Below, one piece after another: positions 28,697-37,000 of a stretch of DNA of 64,000 nucleotides. Both the position numbers and the translations under genes were made by a program. The notes under the pieces were generated by a model. It was not told where the DNA came from, searched no databases, and saw only the letters and a list, made by a program, of their open reading frames with translations. Every line of letters starts with the position of its first letter. Positions within the stretch are counted from its first letter, which is position 1. Where the stretch lies: positions 62,001 to 126,000 of the forward strand of contig NZ_CP091508.1 in NCBI RefSeq assembly GCF_022870865.1. The letters are read 5' to 3'. Origin of the DNA: Uruburuella testudinis (GTDB lineage Bacteria; Pseudomonadota; Gammaproteobacteria; Burkholderiales; Neisseriaceae).

Positions 28697-29071
28697 GTAC
28701 ACAGGCAGGCCAGACAGTCGCCGCGTATTGCATCAGGCATACGGGGAGGAAAGTCCGGGCTCCAAAGAGCAGAATGCCGGCTAACGGCCGGGCGCGGCAA
28801 CGCGACGGAAAGTGGAACAGAAAGCAAAACCGCCGATGGCTGTTTGTGCAAACAAGCGGCACAGGTAAGGGTGAAAAGGTGCGGTAAGAGCGCACCGTGC
28901 ACTTGGCAACAAGGCGCAGCAGGCTAAACCCCATTCGGAGCAAGACCAAACAGAACACGACGACGCTGCTCGCCGAGTGTTCGGGTAGGTTGCTGGAGCG
29001 TATCAGCAATGGTGCGCCTAGAGGAATGACTGTCCGACGACAGAACCCGGCTTACCGGCCCGCCTGTGTAC
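28697..29071 (+). ncRNA. rnpB: RNase P RNA
   Basis: Bacterial type A RNase P RNA of about 375 nt, the catalytic part of the enzyme that matures tRNA 5' ends. The conserved GGAGGAAAGTCCGGGCTCC (CR-I region) and ACAGAACCCGGCTTA (CR-V) are present. The ends pair as helix P1: 28699-28711 with 29057-29069, one mismatch. GCGGTAAGAGCGCACC and TAGAGGAATGACTGTCC are further conserved blocks. Exact ends are inferred from P1. A DUS hairpin follows as terminator. Confidence 0.95.
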
Positions 29072-29082
29072 AACTGATTTCG

Positions 29083-29126
29083 AAAGCTTGAGGCCGTCTG
29101 AAAAGTTTCAGACGGCCTCAAGCTTT
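29083..29126 (+). terminator. DUS hairpin terminator of rnpB
   Basis: 21-bp perfect arms reading AAAGCTTGAGGCCGTCTGAA inward, 2-nt loop, T-run after it. The same extended stem recurs at 40597-40640. Confidence 0.85.
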
Positions 29127-29294
29127 TCATCATTTCAAAAACAAGCTGAAATCTTGCACAATATCATCAAATTCAAATAAATTGACGACAGGAAACTGAT
29201 CGCAAATCATTTATGCGCACGGGCGCAGACGCTACAGCGCAGTATTTTGATATGAGCCAGATAATCATCGGGCGGCCGGGTTGACGGGCGTTAC

Positions 29295-29446
29295 ACCCGT
29301 TCACAAAAATAACCTAACAGCGTTGGCTTGCCTGAGCTCGAAGAGGACTGGTTTCGCTAAGACGCTGAAGTGCCAAGTCAACCAGCCCCGTACGTGTGTA
29401 CTGTCTTCGGTTCGCCGCCTTGTTAGCTTACTTTTGTGAATGGGTA
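29295..29446. repeat. Repeat A, full copy (reverse orientation to A1)
   Basis: 152 bp from ACCCGTTCACAAAAATAACC to GCTTACTTTTGTGAATGGGT, uninterrupted. Best copy for comparison with the B-interrupted ones. Confidence 0.8.
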
Positions 29447-29450
29447 TTAA

Positions 29451-29525
29451 GTTTTGTCCGACAGCATTCGCTTGGCGCTACAGCACACCGTTCCCTCCCG
29501 TCCCAACGGGTTGGGGAGGGGCAAA
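29451..29525 (+). repeat. Repeat C, copy 1
   Basis: Block containing GACAGCATTCGCTTGG and TCCCAACGGGTTGGGGAGGG. Related to the opposite-strand copy at 34081-34166 and the shorter one at 40703-40750. Confidence 0.6.
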
Positions 29526-29542
29526 GCAGTGAAGGGCTTTTG

Positions 29543-29600
29543 ACCCGTTCACAAAATAACCTCGCTGTTTGGCTCGCCGCTTCGTATGCTGACTCAGCTT
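29543..29600. repeat. Repeat A, left-end fragment
   Basis: GACCCGTTCACAAAATAACC and about 40 bp of body, without a right end. The remaining parts of 29127-29294 and 29601-29670 show nothing recognisable. Confidence 0.5.
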
Positions 29601-29672
29601 GACGACGATCATAACAGAATGTTTTGAATCAGAAATTCCATAATTTGACGATGATTTATCATCACGATACCA

Positions 29673-29720
29673 AGGCCGTCTGAAAGATTGTAATAAGCCA
29701 AGCAATCTTTCAGACGGCCT
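29673..29720. terminator. DUS hairpin, 18-bp arms
   Basis: Arms 29673-29690 and 29703-29720 with a 12-nt loop, upstream of the ABC permease gene and after the repeat cluster. Which transcript it ends is unclear. Confidence 0.55.
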
Positions 29721-29870
29721 GTATTGTGTGCGCCAGACAACTTAGGTTGGCATGGCGCATGGTATGCCGCAGCGGTAAAAATTTCAGGCGCAACAAGGTG
29801 ATGTACGATATTCGCCGCCATATCGGCGCTTTGTTTTACAATAAAGCTCTTTTTTGCTACCGCCGCCGCC

Positions 29871-31409
29871 ATGACCTTGCCCCGCCCGTTTGCCACTTTG
29901 CTGATTGCGCTGCTGCCGCTCGGTTTTCTTGCCGTGATGGTGGCTGCGCCGTTGTTGGCTCTGGCGGCTTATGATCAAAGCGGGCTGTTGTGGCAGATAT
30001 TGGGCGACGGCTATATGCAGTGGCGCATGGTCTGGACGGTGATACAGGCGGTGCTGACTTGCGCGTTGGTGCTGCTGCTGGGCGTGCCGGCGGCTTGGGT
30101 GTTGGCACGGTTTGAATTTCGCGGCCGGCGGCTGATTTTGCGCTTGCTGATGCTGCCGTTTGTGATGCCCACGCTGGTGGCGGGTATGGGCGTGTTGGCG
30201 CTGTTCGGCGCCCGCGGCCTGCTGTGGCCGGGCTGGCAGGATACGCCTTATCTGCTGCTTTACGGCAATGTGTTTTTTAATTTGCCGGTGCTGGTGCGTG
30301 CCGCGTATCAAGGGTTTTTGCAGGTGCCGGCGGCGCGGTTGCGGGCGGCGCAGACTTTGGGCGCGGGCGCGTGGCGGCGGTTCTGGCATATCGAGCGGCC
30401 GGTATTGCAACCTTGGCTGGCCGGTGGTTTGTGCTTGGTATTTCTTTATTGTTTTTCCGGTTTCGGGTTGGCGCTGTTGCTGGGCGGAAGCCGCTATATC
30501 ACGGTAGAAGTGGAAATCTACCGGCTGATTGCGTATGAGCTCGATATGGCGCAGGCCTCGGTGCTGGTGTGGCTGGTGTTGGCGGTAACGGCGGCTGCGG
30601 GTGGGGTTTATGCGCTGCTCAGCCGCCGCACCGCCGCCGGTAAAAACATCCGCCCGCTGCCGCCCGCCCCGCCGCAGGGTGTGGCGCAGAAAATGCTGCT
30701 GGCCGCCGTTTTGGTCGGGCTTTCACTCTGCTGCCTGCTGCCGCTGGTGGCGGTGGCGCTGCAAGCTTTGCAGGCGGGCGCTTCGTGGCAGGTGTTGCAG
30801 GAAGCGGCAACCTGGCAGGCAGCGTGGAACACTTTGCGCTTCACAGCCTTGGCAATGCTCGCGGCTGTGTTGCTGGGTGTGATGCATGCCTGGCTGGCGC
30901 GGCGGGCGGCGTGGGTGCGCAGCATCACTTTTCTGCCGTTTATGGTGTCGCCGGTGTGTGTGGCGTTTGGCGTGCTGCTGCTCTATCCCGAGTGGACGGC
31001 GTCGCTGCCGTTGTTGGTGGCGGCCTATGCGCTGCTGGCTTATCCCTTTATCACCAAAGATGTGCTGACCGCATGGGATTCGCTGCCTGCCAACTACAGC
31101 GCCGCCGCCCGCAGCATGGGTGCCACGCCTTTTCAGACGGCCTGTTATGTGACGGCGCCGCTGCTGCTGCCCTCATTGCGGCGCGGGTTGACGCTGGCCG
31201 CCGCCACTTGCATCGGCGAATTTGCAGCCACGCTGTTTTTATCGCGCCCCGAATGGCAGACGCTGACTACGCTGGTTTACCGCTATTTGGGCACGGCCGG
31301 GGCGGATAACCACGACCGTGCGATGGTGGTGGCACTGCTGTTGATGTTGCTGGCGTTGCTGGTGTTTTTATGGCTGGATGCGGCGGAAAAACACGATAAT
31401 ACGCATTGA
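29871..31409 (+). CDS. ABC transporter permease, double-length (ThiP/FbpB type)
   Basis: 512-residue inner-membrane permease with two binding-protein-dependent permease domains in one chain (about 50-250 and 300-500), roughly twelve hydrophobic segments and the EAA-like loops LRAAQTLGAGAWRRFWHIERP and YSAAARSMGATPFQTACYVTAP. Such fused permeases serve ferric iron or thiamine/TPP import. No binding protein is encoded next to it, so the substrate is open. No clear ribosome binding site precedes the ATG. The ATPase gene follows after 93 bp including a DUS. Confidence 0.82.
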   Translation: MTLPRPFATLLIALLPLGFLAVMVAAPLLALAAYDQSGLLWQILGDGYMQWRMVWTVIQAVLTCALVLLLGVPAAWVLARFEFRGRRLILRLLMLPFVMPTLVAGMGVLALFGARGLLWPGWQDTPYLLLYGNVFFNLPVLVRAAYQGFLQVPAARLRAAQTLGAGAWRRFWHIERPVLQPWLAGGLCLVFLYCFSGFGLALLLGGSRYITVEVEIYRLIAYELDMAQASVLVWLVLAVTAAAGGVYALLSRRTAAGKNIRPLPPAPPQGVAQKMLLAAVLVGLSLCCLLPLVAVALQALQAGASWQVLQEAATWQAAWNTLRFTALAMLAAVLLGVMHAWLARRAAWVRSITFLPFMVSPVCVAFGVLLLYPEWTASLPLLVAAYALLAYPFITKDVLTAWDSLPANYSAAARSMGATPFQTACYVTAPLLLPSLRRGLTLAAATCIGEFAATLFLSRPEWQTLTTLVYRYLGTAGADNHDRAMVVALLLMLLALLVFLWLDAAEKHDNTH

Positions 31410-31502
31410 TAAAAATAAGCCGGTGGTCAGCTTGTTTGGCCGTATTACAGCCATACCCATCGATTTTTGCATGGGCATAGGCCGTCTGAAACAGGAAACG
31501 TG

Positions 31503-32447
31503 ATGCTCGAACTCAAACATATCCACAAAACATTCGGCGCCAAAACCGTGGCCGACGATATCAGCCTGACGGTGGCCGACGGCAGTTTGACGGCCATCTT
31601 GGGGCCTTCCGGTTGCGGAAAATCTACCTTGCTCAATATTGCCGCCGGCCTGGTGCCGCCCGACAGCGGCGAAGTGTGGATCGGTGGTGAAAACCGCACC
31701 GATACGGCTGCTGAAAAACGGCAGGTGGCGCTGATGTTTCAGGATTATGCGCTGCTGCCGCATCTGAATGTGTGGCAAAACGTGGCTTTCGGCCTGAAAA
31801 TGCGCGGCACGGGCGCTGCCGAAGCCCGCCGTCGTGCCGAAACCGCCTTGGCTGCGGTGGGGCTGGCGGCCGAAAGCGGGCGGCGGGTAGATGCCTTGTC
31901 GGGCGGCGAACAGCAGCGGGTGGCGCTGGCGCGCGCGTTGGTGGTGCAGCCGCAGCTGTTGTTGCTCGATGAGCCGTTTTCCAGCCTCGATACCGGCTTG
32001 CGCCAACAGTTGCGCGGGCAAACATTGGCGCAGGTGCGCGCCCAAAATATTCCGGCGGTGCTGGTCACGCACGACCCGGAAGAAGCTTTTGCGCTGGCCG
32101 ATCATCTGATGCTGATGCAGGGTGGGCGCATGGTGCAATACGGTGCGCCCGATGCGCTGTTGCAACGCCCCGCCGATGCTTGGGCGGCCAGGCTGATGGG
32201 GGCGATTAATGTTGAAGATGCGCGCTATATTCCGCAACAGGCCTTGCAGTTCGCCCATCCGCAGGGGCAGGCTTCGAGGGTGGTGCAGAGCTTGGCGCTG
32301 CCCGATGCCTGCCGTTTGCGGGTGTTGCATCCGCAACACGGTGAAATCACGCTGAATTTGGGTTGGAACGAAGCCGCCGGACGCGATATCGGCGCAGGCA
32401 GCATTTGGCCGGTGCGGGTAGATGAAGCGCAGATTGTGTATTTTTGA
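31503..32447 (+). CDS. ABC transporter ATP-binding protein
   Basis: 314-residue ATPase partner of the preceding permease. Walker A is GPSGCGKST, Q-loop FQDYALLPHLN, signature LSGGEQQRVALARAL, Walker B LLLLDEPFSSLD and switch His in VLVTHDPEEAFAL. The about 90-residue C-terminal extension (DARYIPQQALQF to PVRVDEAQIVYF) resembles a TOBE-type regulatory domain as in FbpC/PotA, which argues for iron or a similar substrate rather than the shorter ThiQ. ATG at 31503 follows a DUS and AGGAAAC. Confidence 0.88.
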   Translation: MLELKHIHKTFGAKTVADDISLTVADGSLTAILGPSGCGKSTLLNIAAGLVPPDSGEVWIGGENRTDTAAEKRQVALMFQDYALLPHLNVWQNVAFGLKMRGTGAAEARRRAETALAAVGLAAESGRRVDALSGGEQQRVALARALVVQPQLLLLDEPFSSLDTGLRQQLRGQTLAQVRAQNIPAVLVTHDPEEAFALADHLMLMQGGRMVQYGAPDALLQRPADAWAARLMGAINVEDARYIPQQALQFAHPQGQASRVVQSLALPDACRLRVLHPQHGEITLNLGWNEAAGRDIGAGSIWPVRVDEAQIVYF

Positions 32448-32492
32448 TAAGCGCAACGGGTGCATGGGCTTTCAGACGGCCATCACTTTACA

Positions 32493-32521
32493 TTGTCTGA
32501 ATCATCAAATAAATTTATAAT
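32493..32521 (+). promoter_or_regulatory. Sigma-70 promoter of the manganese exporter gene
   Basis: TTGTCT (32493-32498), 17-bp spacer, TATAAT (32516-32521). Start of transcription expected near 32528, just ahead of the riboswitch core. Confidence 0.7.
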
Positions 32522-32527
32522 GGCGTA

Positions 32528-32700
32528 TATTTCCGCTCTTAGGGGAGTAGCCATCCGCGTGTTTCAGGCGCGCGGAGCCGTTGTCAACATAATTGCCCCG
32601 CATCAGTCGGCGCATGGCAGCGGCATCTTTGACCAAACAGAGACAGGCAAGACTTAAGGCACGCAAAGCCGCTGTGGGCAGCGCTTTGACGTGCTTTTTT
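32528..32700 (+). ncRNA. yybP-ykoY manganese riboswitch
   Basis: Leader RNA with the class hallmark CTTAGGGGAGTAGCC, a GC-rich paired arm and GTTGTCAACAT, followed by AGGCAAGACTTAAGGC. The 3' part forms a strong intrinsic terminator (32659-32700), so control is most likely transcriptional: Mn2+ binding should favour read-through. The gene behind it is a UPF0016 exporter, the usual partner of this riboswitch in proteobacteria. Confidence 0.85.
32659..32700 (+). terminator. Riboswitch expression-platform terminator
   Basis: Stem GCACGCAAAGC against GCTTTGACGTGC, with a further inner stem, then TTTTTT at 32695-32700. Not DUS-derived. Confidence 0.85.
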
Positions 32701-32729
32701 GTTTGCCCACGGTTTGAGTGTCTTGATTT

Positions 32730-33302
32730 ATGGAAGCTTTTCTTTCTTCTACCCTGGCCGTCGCCATTGCCGAAATCGGCGATAAAACCCAATTGCTGGC
32801 GCTTTTTCTGGCGGCGCGCTTTCATCAGAAAAGCGCGATTATTGCCGGTATTTTTGTAGCCACATTGTTCAATCATCTGTTTTCCGCCGTGCTCGGCGTG
32901 TGGCTGGCGCAATTTATTTCCCCCGAAATGATGAAATGGATTGTCGGCGTGAGCTTTATCGCCGTCGGTCTGTGGCTGCTGGTGCCCGATAAAGACGGCG
33001 GCACCGACAAGCGCTGGCTCAAATACGGGGCTTTCGGCGCCACTGCGGTGTTGTTTTTTCTGGCCGAAATCGGCGACAAAACCCAAATCGCCACGGTGTT
33101 GCTGGCGGCCAAATACCAGGCCATGTTTTGGGTGGTGGCCGGCAGCACGTTCGGGCTGATGCTGGCCAATGTGCCGGTGGTATTTTTAGGCCGGGCGATG
33201 ATGAAAAAAATCCCCGCCAAAGCGGTGCGCACGGCTGCTTGTGTGCTGTTTTGCCTGCTCGGCATGGTTACGCTCGCCGGCGGCGGCATTGCGCTGCATT
33301 GA
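32730..33302 (+). CDS. Manganese exporter, UPF0016/GDT1 family
   Basis: 190-residue integral membrane protein with six predicted helices in two homologous halves, each bearing the family motif EIGDKTQ (residues 15-21 and 113-119), whose acidic residues bind the cation. Bacterial members (MneA-like) export Mn2+, matching the manganese riboswitch upstream. The start region has no obvious ribosome binding site. The next gene begins 11 nt after the stop, across a DUS that provides most of the spacer. Confidence 0.92.
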   Translation: MEAFLSSTLAVAIAEIGDKTQLLALFLAARFHQKSAIIAGIFVATLFNHLFSAVLGVWLAQFISPEMMKWIVGVSFIAVGLWLLVPDKDGGTDKRWLKYGAFGATAVLFFLAEIGDKTQIATVLLAAKYQAMFWVVAGSTFGLMLANVPVVFLGRAMMKKIPAKAVRTAACVLFCLLGMVTLAGGGIALH

Positions 33303-33312
33303 GGCCGTCTGA

Positions 33313-33957
33313 ATGAAACTGGAAATCCTACAGCATCACGATGATTTTGTTGCCGTTTATAAGCCCGCCGGATTGGCGGTGCATCAGCAGGCGGAAGCTG
33401 CCGGGCTCACGCAGGTGCTGGCGCGGCAGCTCGGTGTGGCGCGGCTGTGGCTGGTGCACCGGCTCGACAAACCCACCAGCGGCGTGTTGCTGCTGGCTTT
33501 GAATCAAGCCGCGGCCTCGGCATTGGCGCAGCAGTTTGCCGCCAAAACCATGCGCAAAACTTATCTTGCCCTCAGCGACGGGCGCCCTGCCAAAAAGCAG
33601 GGCTGGGTGAAGGGCGATATGCACAAAGCCCGACGCGGGGCGTGGAAGCTGGCGCGCAGCATGGAAAACCCTGCCATTACCCGCTTTTACAGCCAAAGCA
33701 CCGCCCCCGGCCTGCGCTTGTTTGTGTTGCAGCCGTTCGGCGGCAAAACCCATCAGCTGCGCGTAGCCATGAAAAGCTTGGGCAGCCCGATTTTGGGCGA
33801 TACGCTCTACTGCGGCACGCCTGCCGCGCGGCTGTTTCTGCATGCCTGGAAGCTCGAATTCAGCCATGGCGGCCGTGATTTCTGCATTTGTGCCGAGCCG
33901 GACGGGGATTGGCCGGATAGGATTTCAGACGGCCTTAAATCAATGCCGCCGTTTTGA
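33313..33957 (+). CDS. RluA-family pseudouridine synthase
   Basis: 214-residue pseudouridine synthase. The catalytic Asp52 lies in LVHRLDKPTSGVLLLA, and LQPFGGKTHQLRVAMKSLG is the conserved RNA-binding block. Short single-domain form without an S4 domain, like the TruC/Rlu-type enzymes. The exact RNA target is not predictable. The start codon overlaps the end of a DUS (CCGTCTGAATG), so the uptake sequence occupies the place of a ribosome binding site. Probably cotranscribed with the manganese exporter. Confidence 0.87.
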   Translation: MKLEILQHHDDFVAVYKPAGLAVHQQAEAAGLTQVLARQLGVARLWLVHRLDKPTSGVLLLALNQAAASALAQQFAAKTMRKTYLALSDGRPAKKQGWVKGDMHKARRGAWKLARSMENPAITRFYSQSTAPGLRLFVLQPFGGKTHQLRVAMKSLGSPILGDTLYCGTPAARLFLHAWKLEFSHGGRDFCICAEPDGDWPDRISDGLKSMPPF

Positions 33958-34080
33958 TGCGGTTGTCAAACGCTGTATGGGTGTGAATCGGCATCACAAA
34001 AAGTGTGTCAAGGCTTTTAAATAAGGTGCGTTCGGAATAAGATAATTTAAGATCATTCATGAGATATCAATCCTTCGCGA

Positions 34081-34166
34081 TTTTGCCCCCACCCTAACCC
34101 TCCCCCGTTGGAACGGGAAAGGGAACAGCGTGCAGCAACGCCAACCGAATGCTGCCGGATAAAATT
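34081..34166 (-). repeat. Repeat C, copy 2
   Basis: Opposite orientation to the copy at 29451. Contains CCCTCCCCCGTTGGAACGGG and CAACCGAATGCTGCCGG. Otherwise the 553-bp gap 33958-34510 holds short unconvincing ORFs and a DUS hairpin. Confidence 0.6.
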
Positions 34167-34404
34167 TAATGTCCGGCAACCCGCTGCCCGGTGATGATTT
34201 GGCCTGTATAAAAATCCTGCGCCGTGATGTCTGCCCGTGCTATGAACTGTCTTTGCCCAACTTGCTGTCGTCAGTTGGTTTGAATTTAACGATAGCCTGC
34301 TTGTTTTTTTATTTTTATAGAAACAGCAGCTTGCCATCAATCAGCTGCTCTTTTTTGGCATTTTCTTATCTCGAACCCACGTTAAACATGATAATCAACA
34401 GATG

Positions 34405-34440
34405 AGGCCGTCTGAAACTTTTCAAGGTTTCAGACGGCCT
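34405..34440. terminator. DUS hairpin downstream of the DUF4124-like gene
   Basis: 14-bp arms, 8-nt loop, TTTT to the right. Confidence 0.7.
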
Positions 34441-34510
34441 TTTGCAGGATTTCAAATGGGTATGGCAGCCGCAGCATAAACGGCGGATAACGCGGGCAAA
34501 CCGCTCCGGT

Positions 34511-35191
34511 TTATCTGCCCATTTCGCTTTTGATGGCGCGGATATTGGCTTCACGGTCGCGCACGGCCTGCTCCAGGCGGGTGATTTTGGCTTTGTCGCC
34601 TTTTTTGCGCGCCACGTTCAGTTGTGCCTGTGCGCGCACTAAGGCGCTTTGTTCGTTACGCACTTCATTTTGCAGAATCTGCCTGCGGGTGAGCTGGGGC
34701 TTGGGCGGCGGGGCAATCACCGGCGCGGCGGTGCGCGGGGCGGCTTTGCTTTTGGCATTGTTTTTGCGCGGCTGGTTGCGCAGGCGCACATTCATGGGCG
34801 GTGCGGCGGCTTCGGCGGTGTTGGTGACGCTGTTGTTGCGCACTGTGGGCAGGATTTTGATGTCGTCGTAGCTGCCGAATTGTTCTTTTTCCCAAATCCG
34901 GCTGATGTTGTCGTTGCCGGCGGGGGCGGATGCGCTGTCGGTGGGGGCATCGCTGATGCCGTTCATGCTTGAGAGCTGGCAATGGCGGCCTTGTTTTTCG
35001 GTGGTAAACACGGCCTTGCCGTCGATTTGGCAGATATAGGTGGCGGCGTGCAGGGGCTGCGCGAAACCGGCCAGCAGGCAGGCGCTCAGGCCGGGAAGGC
35101 TCATTCGCAAAAGTAAACCGGGCCGGCGGCGGCTTGGGAGAGGCAATGCCGCCGGCTTATTTTTTCGGATGGGTGTCAAGGTGTTTTTCAT
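34511..35191 (-). CDS. Secreted protein with DUF4124-like N-terminus and coiled coil
   Basis: 226-residue exported protein of unknown function. A long basic N-terminus leads into a hydrophobic stretch ending FAQPLHA. The first mature residues ATYICQIDGKAVFTTEKQ look like the DUF4124 motif with a cysteine pair. A low-complexity Pro/Ala/Lys middle follows (about 120-165), then a charged coiled coil (LVRAQAQLNVARKKGDKAKI). The start is uncertain: a -10 TATAAT sits 7 bp before the upstream in-frame ATG at 35212, so I take the next ATG at 35191; no ribosome binding site is clear for either. Confidence 0.65.
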   Translation of the reverse strand: MKNTLTPIRKNKPAALPLPSRRRPGLLLRMSLPGLSACLLAGFAQPLHAATYICQIDGKAVFTTEKQGRHCQLSSMNGISDAPTDSASAPAGNDNISRIWEKEQFGSYDDIKILPTVRNNSVTNTAEAAAPPMNVRLRNQPRKNNAKSKAAPRTAAPVIAPPPKPQLTRRQILQNEVRNEQSALVRAQAQLNVARKKGDKAKITRLEQAVRDREANIRAIKSEMGR

Positions 35192-35218
35192 GGTTTGGGC
35201 GGGGTTCGACATAGGCCG

Positions 35219-35224
35219 ATTATA
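35219..35224 (-). promoter_or_regulatory. -10 box of the DUF4124-like gene
   Basis: TATAAT on the minus strand. Transcription would begin at about 35212. Confidence 0.5.
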
Positions 35225-35261
35225 ACGATGGCGCTTGTAAAATTGGGTTTGGATGTTGAGG

Positions 35262-35531
35262 CCTATTTACAAAAATAACCTAACGGTGTTGAAGCGCTAG
35301 GGTGTCCTGACAATTCAGAATTATTCAGATTTTTTGCGATAAAAGTGCAGATGCCAGGCAAAAAACGCAGCAAGATTGGGCATCTTGCGAGGTTTTTTAA
35401 CGCAGCAGATGTGCTTTTATCGCAAAAAAGATGATGATATATGAATTGTCAGGACACCCTAAGTTAACCGGCCGCGTACGTGTGCACCGTCTTCGGCCCG
35501 CCGTCTTGCCCGCTTATTTTGGTGAATGGGT
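35262..35531. repeat. Repeat A, full copy interrupted by B6
   Basis: Left CCTATTTACAAAAATAACC, B element, right GTTAACCGGCCGCGTACGTG to TATTTTGGTGAATGGG. The right end abuts the DUS that ends waaA. Confidence 0.8.
35297..35462 (-). mobile_element. Repeat B, copy B6, nested in repeat A
   Basis: 166 bp from CTAGGGTGTCCTGACAATTC to GAATTGTCAGGACACCCTAA. It enters A beside GTTAACCGG, the same segment hit by B2. Confidence 0.85.
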
Positions 35532-36785
35532 TCAGACGGCCTCGGCGATTTTGGCGGCCATGCGGGCGCTGGCGCCGCGGTGGCGGGCAACAAAAGCTTC
35601 GGCGCGGCCGGCATATTGCGCCCGTTGTTCGGGGTGCGCCAGCCATTCGGTTACGGCATGGCGCCATTGTTCGGCGTCGGCTATTTGTTTGGCGGCGCCG
35701 GCTTGCAGTGCGCCTTGGCAGGCATCGGCAAAATTATAGGTGGAGGGGCCAAACAGGGTGGGAACGCCGCAGGCAATCGGTTCGATGATGTTTTGACAGC
35801 CGGTGTCGACCAGGCTGCCGCCGACAAAGGCGATGTCGGCGGCCAGATAATAGCCGAACAATTCGCCCATGCTGTCGCCTATCCACACTTGCGTATCGGC
35901 AGCAACCGGGGCGTTGTCGCTGCGTTTTTGAACTTTGAAGCCGTGTTGTGCGGCTAAATCAAAGGCCGTCTGAAAGCGTTCGGGGTGGCGCGGCACAATC
36001 ACCAGCAAGGCATCGCTCTGATGCTGCCAGGCTTGCAACAGCAAGGCCGCTTCATCAGTGCCTTCGTGTTCGCGGGTGCTGGCGCAGACCACGACCGGGC
36101 GGCTGCCGATGCGTTGTTTGAAGGCGGCGGCGCAATCGTGCATGGCGGCGCTCGGGGTGATGTCGTATTTGCTGTTGCCGCACACGTGCACGTTGGATGC
36201 GCCGATAAAGTGCAGCCGTTCGGCATCGGCGGCGGTTTGGGCGTAGCAGCCGCACAGGCCGGCCAGCGCGGGCGCCACCAGCGGGCGTATTTTCAAATAG
36301 CCGTTTTGCGATTTTTCCGACAGGCGGGCGTTGGCCAGAAACAGCGGCACGCCGGCTTCGGTGCAGCCGTGCATCAGGTTGGGCCAGATTTCGGTTTCCA
36401 TCAGAATGCCCAGCCGCGGCCGGTGTTCGTGCAGAAAACGGCGCACGTATTCGGGCTTGTCGTAAGGCAGATAGCGGCATTGTGCATCGGGATACAGCGC
36501 TTGGGCGGTGGCGCGGCCGGTTGGTGTCATTTGTGTGAGCAACAGCGGCGCGTCGGGAAAATATTTTTTCAGCTCGGCAATCAGCGGTTGGGCGGCGCGG
36601 GTTTCGCCTACCGACACGGCATGTATCCACAGCGGCTGCTGCACCGGGTCGGCCAGCGGTGTGCCGAAGCGCTCGCCCCAATGCTCGAGATAGGCGGGCG
36701 CTTTTCGGCCGCGGCGGCGCAGATAGCGGCGGATAAGCGCTGGTGCGATGCGCCATAATTGGGTGTATAGCCAGCGTGCATTCAT
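35532..36785 (-). CDS. waaA: 3-deoxy-D-manno-octulosonic acid (Kdo) transferase
   Basis: 417-residue family-30 glycosyltransferase that adds Kdo to the lipid A precursor at the inner membrane. The N-terminus is hydrophobic/basic for membrane attachment. The catalytic Glu61 lies in HAVSVGETRAAQPL. METEIWPNL, VCGNSKYD and GGSLVDTGCQNIIEP form the CMP-Kdo site. ATG at 36785 chosen because the conserved chain starts there; the frame upstream reads through a DUS. The last codons GAG GCC GTC TGA are a DUS. It works with lpxC and waaC of this window. Confidence 0.95.
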   Translation of the reverse strand: MNARWLYTQLWRIAPALIRRYLRRRGRKAPAYLEHWGERFGTPLADPVQQPLWIHAVSVGETRAAQPLIAELKKYFPDAPLLLTQMTPTGRATAQALYPDAQCRYLPYDKPEYVRRFLHEHRPRLGILMETEIWPNLMHGCTEAGVPLFLANARLSEKSQNGYLKIRPLVAPALAGLCGCYAQTAADAERLHFIGASNVHVCGNSKYDITPSAAMHDCAAAFKQRIGSRPVVVCASTREHEGTDEAALLLQAWQHQSDALLVIVPRHPERFQTAFDLAAQHGFKVQKRSDNAPVAADTQVWIGDSMGELFGYYLAADIAFVGGSLVDTGCQNIIEPIACGVPTLFGPSTYNFADACQGALQAGAAKQIADAEQWRHAVTEWLAHPEQRAQYAGRAEAFVARHRGASARMAAKIAEAV

Positions 36786-36923
36786 AAGGTTTGAGGCCGT
36801 CTGAAAAGGTTGTTGGGAAAAATAAAGGCGTCGGCCAAATTTGCAACCAAGGCCGACGGATGCTGCCGGGGGTTGAGATATCAGACTGTATTGTAGCCGA
36901 TTTGTGCCCGCAAATATGAAAAA

Positions 36924-36953
36924 GGCCGTCTGAAACAAGATTTTCAGACGGCC
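36924..36953. terminator. DUS hairpin after the Spy-like gene
   Basis: 12-bp arms with a 6-nt loop, downstream of the lipoprotein gene at 37001 and upstream of waaA. Confidence 0.7.
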
Positions 36954-37000
36954 AAGGCTGCGCTTAAACAGCAGGGAATACAGCTTGATTTAATGTTGCA

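Noticed and set aside
28638..29133. Coding ORFs on both strands across 28.7-29.1 kb.
   Set aside because: The region is RNase P RNA.
34169..34405. 78-codon plus-strand ORF before the DUF4124-like gene.
   Set aside because: Begins in repeat C, lacks a ribosome binding site, and its composition looks noncoding.
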